A DNA stretch of 64,000 bases from Mactra quadrangularis. Lineage: Eukaryota; Mollusca; Bivalvia; Venerida; Mactridae. Positions 55,713 to 64,000 of this stretch are shown here, in pieces (position 1 is the stretch's first letter; the number at the start of each line of letters is the position of its first letter). Both the position numbers and the translations under genes were made by a program. The stretch is taken from positions 42,531,570-42,595,569 of the forward strand of contig CM046294.1 of assembly GCA_025267735.1 (NCBI GenBank). The letters are read 5' to 3'. Under the pieces are notes generated by a model. It saw only the letters and a list, made by a program, of their open reading frames with translations, did not search any database and was not told the DNA's origin.

Positions 55713-56230
55713 GACAGTCTAAATACTTGCAAACGGCATGCTATATTTTTTCTAAAACTTTAATTATCTTATATAATAACGTTTTGGAGGGCAGTGTATA
55801 TTCCCTTCTTCATGTTGCTTGTTTATTATACTCTGTTTGACTATGAACAATGTTCAACTTATCGACTTTGAAATAAAGTAGCATGCATATGTATACATGT
55901 AAAGGTACCGAACGTAGCTACATTCATTTAAGTCGACATGTACATGGTCTAACATGTGTTTTAGTAAAACTATAATATGTGGGTGCACTCATGAATTGTA
56001 CCTTGTCAAAATTTACAACATCATTAATAATCAAAGTGACGTACATAAGTCAACAATAAACTTTACATGTTTTGATATGAGCGACCGCTTGTGTCATTAG
56101 TGAAAAGATTTTTCGTGAGCGAGTGCATGAAAAAATGTAAAATACACCATTAATAATCGATGATAAAAACATAGGACAAATCATAAAACGTGCATGTCTT
56201 GGTTCAAACATGCTAGATGAAAATATAGTT
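55713..56230. other. Intergenic, no gene seen
   Basis: AT-rich sequence between two MITEs of the same family; nothing coding is supported. Confidence 0.4.
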
Positions 56231-56464
56231 TGTTTTTTCTCAACTGTCAAAACATTAATAATTTCACGGTGAAAGCGTTTGTTAAAATTATTGACGTAAT
56301 ACATCCATGAGTTTCCCAAAGTGTGTATCATGATCGAGTAAAGCTGCTTATGCCGTATGATATGTTTTAGTCAAGATATTTTTAATAACAATCAGGCCGC
56401 CAGTACAGAAACAATACATTCAGTCACCGTGTAATTATTCAAGCATTGACAGTTGAGAAAAACG
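56231..56464. mobile_element. MITE, TTTTCTCAACTGTC family, copy 5
   Basis: The ends GTTTTTTCTCAACTGTC and GACAGTTGAGAAAAACG are inverted. The interior GTGTGTATCATGATCGAGTA matches copies 2 and 3. Confidence 0.87.
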
Positions 56465-56582
56465 GACAATACATGTACAACTCGTTTATAAATAATGATT
56501 TAATAAGTATGGCCTGATCCATTAAATATATATTTGGGAGTGAAACATAATATTTATAAACATATTTGATTTATCATTATAG

Positions 56583-56790
56583 CCATGAAATGATTTCAAC
56601 GACCATTCTCCCTCTTTCCACTGATTCATAACCATGTACGACAGTTGTCAGTCACTGACGGAAGCCTTATAACTGGTTAACAGCTAAATCCAGAGATTAC
56701 GCTTACCAGGAACGGTAAGTAGGTTGACTGACTACCGTGATATGACCTGTACAATGTGTTGCTATGGCGTTAAACCAAACAACATCAACA
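56583..56790 (+). mobile_element. SINE S2, 3' part only
   Basis: Body CAGTTGTCAGTCACTGACGG, then TAAATCCAGAGATTACGC and tail TACCGTGATATGACCTG … GCTATGGCGTTAAACC. The tRNA-like head is missing. Confidence 0.8.
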
Positions 56791-56939
56791 GCAACATATT
56801 TAATAGTTCTGTAAAGGTTCCTTGCTCAATGAAACAACGGGATGAGTTTTGTATGTAATTAGAACCAACATGGAACTAGTTTTTCAAAATATAATCCGTT
56901 ATAACCAGCAAACCTCGCCCACTCCTTGCGGTGCCAATT

Positions 56940-57230
56940 AGGGATTTTTGTTAGTTAGCAATTGCATAGATGTAAAGGTAACAAAATATTTCATCTAATA
57001 TCTTACTTGTTAATGGAGATATTAACAGAAGTGATGACATTTAGATAGTTCTTTACCTTAAAAATACTTAGCTTGAATTTCAAACTAATTAAATGATTTA
57101 CAAAAAAAGTTATTTAAGATTAATTTTGGCAAATTGACACTAAAAAGTGAGGGTAAAATCCGAGTAATCCAACCAATTGGATCTACCTATTTGAAGAGTT
57201 TTCCATGGGAAATAACTGACTAAAGTCCCT
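56940..57230. mobile_element. AGGGACT-TIR MITE, copy
   Basis: Degraded left end AGGGATTTTTGTTAGTTAGC and good right end AAATAACTGACTAAAGTCCCT. The interior matches 8441-8804 (for example AAATTGACACTAAAAAGTGA and TCCGAGTAATCCAACC). Confidence 0.75.
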
Positions 57231-58060
57231 TATTAAAATGAAACGAAAATACGCCATCGCCGTAGTTACCGACGATGCGCCGCACTAGTGCTCCGTAGTG
57301 TAAATTTTCTCTAATTCATAAGATTTTGTCGGACGTATTTTCATTGTTTTAATGTAATATGTCAGCCTCCTTATTTATTTCAACAGATAAATATATATCA
57401 TATACATTTATAAATTTATATATGTCATAACAGATGTTTTCTTTCAATTAAATTGTCTTCAAATTTTAAGTAGACGCGCATTATAAAAAACAATTATACA
57501 CGTTTATAGCACAAATGACTACTAAGGGGCACAACCTTTAGTTAACCTTTGGTAAACTATTTAATTTTATGTCGTTTTTGTCGTTTCACGAATGTAAAAA
57601 ATGAAAAGTCTCCTTTAAATGTCCAAGGAAAATATTTTATTGGAGGGGGGGGGGGGAGAATAAACAAATTACATTTAATAGATTTACCAATGATGAAAGA
57701 GGAAAATAAAATCATCTACGCAAACTTTAAAATCTATTTGAATTAGTTTTATTATGCGCTATTTCAACCCTTTCTAATGTTGACACTTGCAATACTTCGA
57801 AAAATACGTTAGTTTACTTGCTTAAAACTCATTTCCTGTTTTTTTAAATTACCCAAAATCCCGTCTGCCTGGAAAATTCAGCGCACGACAACATGATTTT
57901 TCTAGAGTGAACCTGTACGACCTAGTAAAAAAATACGACCATAAAAAACAATGATATATGTTTACCATAAGATTATAAAAAAATAAGCGCTCATGCGATA
58001 GTGTGTCCACTAGACTGAGCCACCATAACAGACGGTGCGACCAAGCTAAAGTATGACCTG
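57231..58060. other. Intergenic with a long G tract
   Basis: A run of 12 G occurs near 57645. No gene is seen. Confidence 0.4.
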
Positions 58061-58065
58061 GAAAT

Positions 58066-58290
58066 TAGGCGACCATGAAATAGGGCGACCATGAAATTGG
58101 GCGATCATGAAATTTTGCGACCATGAAATTGGGCGACCATAAAATTGGGCGACCATGAAATTAGGCGACCATGAAATTTTGCGACCATGATATTGGGCGA
58201 CCATGAAATTTGACGACCATGATATTGGTCGACCATGAAATTTGACGACCATGAAATTGGGCGAATATGAAATTTGACGCTACCGGATCT
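58066..58290 (-). repeat. 15-bp minisatellite (GGCGACCATGAAATT)
   Basis: About 15 units of GGCGACCATGAAATT with variants (TTGCGACC, GATATTGG). More diverged pieces continue to ~58530 (CCACGAAATAGTGCGTCC). Because the unit is divisible by three and has no stops, long minus-strand frames of a five-residue HGRPISWSPNFM-like repeat appear; these are not genes. Confidence 0.92.
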
Positions 58291-59620
58291 TTCTAACATA
58301 ATATTATGCGACAATGAAATTTAGGGACCATGCATCTATATCATATTCATGTATATCTATATGATAGATTGATCATGAGGTTGTTAGTACCACCTTGAGA
58401 CAGTGTTCTTCTTGGGAATGGGCTCCATTAAGGATGGTGAGCCCACGAAATAGTGTGTCAACGAAATAGGGCCGCCACGAAATAGTGCGTCCATAAAAAT
58501 AGTGCGTCCATGAGATGTTTCGGTCATGAGTTAAACAACATTTGAAAAAAATGCGTCCCTAGCAATTAAACTGGCGCCAGGGTAACAGTGTGACCGCTCG
58601 ATCAATTCGACAATGCGATAAGAGTTATCATTTGATCGCACGTACATACGATAATGTGCCCATGAAGTAGAGCGCCAATGACTCGGCAATGAGGAAGTGC
58701 AACCTTAAAGAGATGCAACAATTATGCGTATATCTGCATAAGTACTCATATGAATAAATCAAATAAATAGTCCTACCTTTTTTTACAATTAAATTGATTT
58801 ATCCAAATAAAGTATATAAAACTAACTTGATTTCCTTTACTGCATCAACGCATGTTAGGTTTTATGGTCACGTGACGAGAATTAATTACAGCTACAATCA
58901 TTAAATGTACGAGTAGCTTTAAGTAAGGCGGAAAAAACAACATAATAAAAAACATAATTATATGTAACTACGGAATCTTTTTGGGGACAAAAACGTCGAG
59001 TTGCTAAATGAGTGATTTTGTTTTGTTTATATGAGGCGGACAGTTCATCAAACCATATTTCTTAGTATTAAATAGAATTGCATTTGCATACTAAAATCGA
59101 TACATCGTTAAACAGTTTCGCAGGTCACTTATTGTATCGAAACCCTATAAACCATATTAAAATCGCGATAATATATTTATATCGGAAACTACTCATACTT
59201 ACGATTCATGCTAAAACTCGAAATTCCATAAAAGAACAAGAATTACCTCCCCTTATAGAGGTGTAATACTAATAGAAAACCCAAAATATAAAATTTTGGT
59301 GTGCGCTTGATTGATCTGTGACATTTTTTTATTGACCTTGTATTAGTGTGTATTAATGACATACTATGACAACGGAATATATCATTATACATGTATATAT
59401 ATGACCGTTACTCTGTCGTCGCATACCACAATAAACTGTGTCGTTAAAAGTGTCGATAATGATTTAATGGCGGCATAAAAAACAAAAAAGAACATTGATA
59501 AAATTATACAGTTCGTTTTTGTAAACAAGGCTATAAACATTAACATTTCTATTAAAAAGTATTTGGGGGCAAACATGCTCAACAATTTAATTGTTTATTT
59601 AGTTTAAGAATTGTTTTATA
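58291..59620. other. Intergenic, no gene seen
   Basis: After the diverged minisatellite tail (to ~58530) only AT-rich DNA is visible. The open frame at 59078-59266 is unsupported. Confidence 0.4.
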
Positions 59621-59880
59621 CCTCGTTTAGGATAATTTGAGACAAACGGCTCAGTTTGTTTACATATTTGGGACTCAGGTATTACATAAAACAGGGAGGT
59701 CAGCTGATTTGTGTAATGAAAGTCTTAAACATGTCATAATGCGTGGAACGTGTATTCTCGTGCTAAATTTAATACATCAAAAACACACTGATAATAGTCA
59801 ATAATTACGTGTCCTAAACTTAAATTCACCTGTGTATAAAAATGGTATCGTTGTATTTTGTCTCGTTATCCTAAACGAGC
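59621..59880. mobile_element. MITE with CTCGTTTAGGATAA ends and TATA duplication
   Basis: Left CCTCGTTTAGGATAATTTGA (then GACAAA) and right TTTGTCTCGTTATCCTAAAC (then GAGC) are inverted, flanked by TATA at 59617-59620 and 59881-59884. No coding inside. Confidence 0.85.
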
Positions 59881-60764
59881 TATAAGAACAAGGGTTTTTA
59901 TATAACAGGGATTTGTAACGAAGTGCTTTTTGAATATTCACGGTCTTCACTGCCTATAACTGACTGAAGCAGGCTGTACAAACTATTCCAGAGTTTAAAA
60001 AAATAATTTATATTTTTGTTCATGTCTTCCACGCAACTTGTGAATGTTTCTGAATGTTTTTACAAACTTTTGTTACAATTATGACCGAAAATATGACTTT
60101 AGGTGATGTAAAAAGGGCTAAAAATGGCAGATCGGCGGGAAAATGTATTATTTTGTGATACAGTCTGTGAGCGTAATTTACCTCAAAATCATCTAGAAAC
60201 ACATTTTCCTAACATTTATGTTAATTTGAATAGTAATGGTACAAAATTTCATGTATATATCTATATTTAAACTTGTTATATCTGTTATCCGTATGGGCCA
60301 AAATAATAGCGAAGACAGTGAAATTTGATGAAAATCTATGTCGTTACAAATCCTTGTTATATAAAATCCATGTTTTAACTTAAACATTATTTTTATACAT
60401 TTAGTACATAATGTAATATTTAAAGTCAATGTTGAATTGTCAAAGTGACCTGTTTTAATCAGTACATTGATGTTCGTGCTTCACCTCGTTTATCTGTTGA
60501 GTGGATAAGTTCATTAACCTAAGTACATTAACATTCATGACCTTATGTATGAACTGTAGAAATCAACCGCCATGTACTGTATGCAAGGGAGAAATATTTC
60601 ATAGGTGAATAGAATATAAAACAGCGGTTGTGGTGAATGTTACATGCATGTAGAACGCTTAGCTCCGTATAAGATAGGTATTAAGCTCGATTTCCGACCG
60701 CGAAACCCCTTCCATAATAACTAGTTATTCTTACTCAGAAATTCCACCGGGGAGGAAGAAGTTG
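59881..60764. other. Intergenic, no gene seen
   Basis: AT-rich; nothing recognised. Confidence 0.4.
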
Positions 60765-61075
60765 ACGGCCCTGGGGCGGATCCAGGATTTTTTCTAGGGG
60801 GAGGGGGGATCAGAACTCTTCTAGGGGGGAGGTCAGACATTTTCTTGTGGGGGGGGGTCCGAACCTCGAACCACAGCCACATTATACACATTTTACAGAA
60901 AGAATGCAACATATTGATAATAAAAACTATATAACCATTAAATCTATGTTAAGCACCGAGAAAAATTGTTTCATACTACTTAAAAATGAATTACAGGCAA
61001 GACATACACTAATGGTCAGGTACATTTTCCAAATTCTAGGGGGGGGGTCCGGACCCCCCTGAACCCCCACTAGAT
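60765..61075 (+). repeat. G-tract-bounded repeat, copy 1
   Basis: Starts near GGATCCAGGATTTTTTCTAG, then several G(5-9) runs. The AT-rich core AACATATTGATAATAAAAAC … ACATTTTCCAAATTCTAG follows, and it closes with nine G, TCC and GGACCCCCCT. An inverted copy of the same core is at 61565-61845. Confidence 0.8.
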
Positions 61076-61564
61076 CCGACTATGCCGGCTTCTTGAGGAG
61101 ATGTACACGATAAAATGATCAAGAATAATGTGAAGTAGGTTAGCTTTGATGGTCGCTAGAGTAGGTCGTAATCTAGTATTGATTATAAGAAAGAGTCCAG
61201 GTATAAGAGGGTTGATAAACGGTAAAAAAGTTCATATACAAAATCTAAAGTTATTCATTAATTTTTACTCATGTAATCTATTACAGCATTAACATTTTTT
61301 TCAGACATAATTCATGAGCTTAATATGTGATTGTGATTGCAATAATGGAGGGAAGATCGATTCGTTGTGGGAGCAATGAAATGCAGTTAAAACTAGCGAT
61401 ATATCATCGTAATTTTGATGTGCAATCGATAAAAGGTCGTAAACGTATATTACTCTTAGCGGTTCGACGCATTTTTGGTACGTATGTGAGCATAATATCT
61501 CTTACGATTTGTTACGACGAAACTTGTCGTACTACTGTTGAAGAATATAAATCTAAAACTGGCA
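61076..61564. other. Spacer between inverted repeats
   Basis: An open frame (61327-61722) starts here but runs into the G-rich repeat; its first ~78 residues (MIVIAIMEGRSIRCGS…) are not recognised. No gene is called. Confidence 0.35.
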
Positions 61565-61845
61565 TGGGCGGATCCTCGGGAGGGGGGGGGTCAGGGGGTC
61601 CGGACCCCCCTAGAATTTGGAAAATGTACATGACCATTAGTGTATTTCTTGCTTGTAAGACATTTTTAAGCAGTATGAAGCAATTATTCTCGGTGCTTAA
61701 CATAGATTTAATGGTAATGTAGTTTTTATTATCAATATGTTGCATTTTTTCTGCAAAATGTGTATAATATGGTCGTGGTTTGAGGTTCGGACCCCCCCCT
61801 AGAAAAGGTCGGACCCCCCCCCCCCTAGAATAGTTCGGAAAGTTT
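61565..61845 (-). repeat. G-tract-bounded repeat, copy 2 (inverted)
   Basis: Begins GGGCGGATCCTCGGGAGGG and contains the reverse complement of the copy 1 core (AGAATTTGGAAAATGTACAT … TATCAATATGTTGCATT). It ends in C(7-10) runs with CTAGAA. Confidence 0.8.
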
Positions 61846-62172
61846 TCAAACGAGGGTCACGTTCATGTGACCTTTTCTCAACATAATATTCATGGCGAAA
61901 TTGTTACGATACGTAACTTGTTTACATCGTCTACGTCACGAAATTTGAAATGAGCCGTCCAATTGCAGACTGTGAATATTACCGCTGTTACATTAGCTAG
62001 CAACCCTTGGTCTAAACATTGAAATTACGTAAATTAAAATATCATTAATAGTGTTTTGTCTATATGAAAGCTACGCATTGATTGGTCGACATAAAGGTCA
62101 TCTGGACGTGACCCTCCATTGAGATCTTAGAGATCCTGTACGACAACGCTTAACAGGATATCTGTTTTCGGA
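61845..62172 (+). repeat. Interspersed repeat family D, copy 4
   Basis: Matches 15140-15505 (CAAACGAGGGTCACG, TTTACATCGTCTACGTCACG, GAGATCTTAGAGATCCTG). Its left part is replaced by the adjoining G/C-tract repeat. Confidence 0.75.
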
Positions 62173-63045
62173 GATTGCAAACAATCCGGCTTTGCCCATG
62201 GACTTAAACAGGGCAATGCTATATATGCTAAACGGGTCAACTCTTGTCCGTTCATTCACATGGCCATAAATTCTGAGTGTTGTTATTTGCTAACAATCGT
62301 AAGGTCATAAATTGATTTCAAAGAAAAACTAAATAATTTATGTGGCTATTTTTTCCAATAATAGTTATATGTCAATATTTTATGGCAGACGGCATGAATA
62401 TTCATATGGCGACATAAATGAATTCATATAGTAACTTGAATTCATTTCGTGACGGACAAGGGCAGATTAGATTTTTCTGGGGTCGGGATGGGGGTAGTAT
62501 GGAAAATTCTTGGACGGTTTGACTTTAAACCCCTAAATTTGCAAGGGTCATTGGACCAAAAGTGACGCTTTTTTGTCAATATTATATATTGTATAAATTA
62601 AGGGTCTTGGGTGCTGGTAAAAAGGGGAGTATAATGGGGTCCTAGTACGATGGGTCTAACTTACATTCAAAATGTAGAACATTTAGGGTGACATATTGTA
62701 CTAAAAGCGGCATTTGAGCAATTTTGTTATATTTAACTTAATTTTAGTCGTGGAAATATATTTGAAATATATAAGGAGTTTTTGGCAACTCGTCTGACAT
62801 ACCCACTAGAACCGCTTATGATATGAATAATAATATATCCCATTAATTATGCACGAAGGTAACGCCTTAGACTTCATTGCAATATGTCCTCTTACTTGTA
62901 AGAATAAAAAACAAGTAGTTTATTACAAATGATGAGTAAGCATGTATTATTACATTAAATGTTTTTATTAGAGGTACTGGCATTTCTTTATGTTGTATGA
63001 TTAGCCGACAAACAATAAAATACAGTAAGTTTTAGGAGTCTTGAT
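62173..63045. other. Intergenic, no gene seen
   Basis: No exon, RNA or repeat boundary is supported. Confidence 0.4.
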
Positions 63046-63320
63046 TTTACACGTACACTTGTCCATCAGAAAAATCACACAGTAAGCTAGTTTGTGAGAC
63101 GTATTTACAGCGCATTTTAAAAGTCATGCCCGTCTTTGTACTCTTAAAATGAGAAAAAAATGTAGGTTTTTGAGGTCGTGAGTTTACATGTACACTTGTT
63201 CATCAGGAAAATTATATACGCCATTTAGTGAAACATATTTACAGCGCGTTTTAAAAGTCATGTCCGACTTTGTACTCATGAAATAAGAGAAAAAGCAAGT
63301 AAGTGTTTGAGGTCGTGAGG
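63046..63320 (+). repeat. Tandem duplication, ~137-bp unit
   Basis: Two copies (about 63046-63182 and 63183-63320) share GTACACTTGT.CATCAG, TATTTACAGCGC.TTTTAA, AGTCATG.CCG.CTTTGTAC and TTGAGGTCGTGAG. Confidence 0.8.
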
Positions 63321-64000
63321 GTTTTTGTACTATTGTCAACAAATGATTCAAACTGTGCTACATGAATAAGCTTTTATTATTATAACCTCACAAGCGGTAT
63401 GCATGATCAGTTTTAGCCGGATTTTTCAACGAAAAAATTAGGCTATTAGTTTGGCTAAACAGGGGCGGGGGGCGGAGGGCGTGCGGGCGTGCGTCTGGTG
63501 TCGTTAACAATTGCGTAAAAGTTTTCACTTTAGCATATATTTCAGCCATTTATTGGCAGATCTTTATGAAACTTCATACAATGATAACATACCATGTGAT
63601 GAACAGAATTAGAAAGTAACAGCAACTCTATCTGGCTTAATTATTGGTTATTTGTCTTTGTATTGTTTGCGTTAAAGATTTTAAATCCGGCTTTAATGTG
63701 GTTTCCACATTACATTTCTTGTTCCTAATTTGTCCAGGATTTTTTGTATAGGAGTTGTATAAAGACGAGAATCAATAAGCAAATAAAGAGTTCGGTTTTA
63801 TCCAAGACCTCCTGTCGAATGTCTAAATTTGGTTACTAGTTGATAAATTGAGACTTAGCAATGCTCATTCTTGATTTAGAACTAGAAAGCTTAATGTTTA
63901 ATTTGTCGCCAGAGCCAAGTTTGACATTCATAGCAAAGACAAACCAGACCAGTCGAAATGAGAACGTTGTTTGAAATTGTCCTACGCTATGACAGTAGCC
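63321..64000. other. Intergenic; G-rich repeat-like segment
   Basis: 63415-63500 (CAACGAAAAAATTAGGCTAT, then GGGGCGGGGGGCGGAGGGCG) has the look of a dispersed repeat start with a strong G-rich strand, but no second copy is in the window. No gene is seen. Confidence 0.35.

Noticed and set aside
58046..58314. Minus-strand open frames of repeating HGRPISWS peptides
   Set aside because: They follow from a 15-bp tandem repeat without stops; no promoter, splice sites or non-repeat sequence accompany them.
61327..61722. 131-residue frame
   Set aside because: The second half is the G-rich repeat (Gly/Ser run) and part of the inverted repeat core; the first half is not recognisable.

Overview
The window looks like invertebrate animal nuclear DNA, most likely from a bivalve mollusc. 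It is AT-rich and gene-poor, dense in short inverted-repeat transposons and tRNA-derived SINEs. It carries a tandem array of secreted coiled-coil + C1q-domain genes, a family strongly expanded in bivalves. The lineage call is inference; no species is claimed.

Layout. 1-6990 holds three tandem copies of a ~2.1 kb unit with decaying small ORFs. 6990-24300 has no confident gene and is a mosaic of SINEs and DNA transposons. These include a hAT-type element with a perfect 8-bp target duplication nested in a CGTACG-rich foldback element (16190-18213), and a 3.9 kb terminal-inverted-repeat element whose ends carry arrays of AAGATGGCGG-like motifs (18705-22590). 24497-25663 is a complete single-exon rhodopsin-type neuropeptide GPCR of the bombesin/CCHamide receptor type. 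More MITEs and a 14-bp minisatellite follow.

30336-48803 is the C1q array. It contains seven two-exon genes on the + strand (G1-G7) and two exon-1 remnants. Each gene has a signal peptide, a short coiled coil and a linker in exon 1 (phase-1 donor), and a C1q domain in a 392-bp exon 2. The array grew by duplication of a ~9 kb block: 29634-38705 corresponds to 41661-51147. The two blocks have decayed in a complementary way. G1 is intact while its partner G5 has a stop at the start of the C1q exon. G2 is broken in exon 1 while its partner G6 is intact. G3 and G7 are both intact. G4 sits between the blocks. All seven introns appear to end in a fossil tRNA-like sequence next to the acceptor.

52193-53847 (minus strand) holds two exons of a repetitive Pro/Thr/Gln/Tyr-rich protein with six 31-residue repeats; its ends are not found. 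The rest of the window holds a decayed ORF (54626-54963), further MITEs and SINEs, a 15-bp minisatellite, and an inverted pair of G-tract-bounded repeats.

The intact C1q genes would encode secreted, probably oligomeric recognition proteins of the innate immune type; their ligands cannot be read from sequence. All repeat families were defined by comparing copies inside this window by eye. Identities were not computed and no database was searched.
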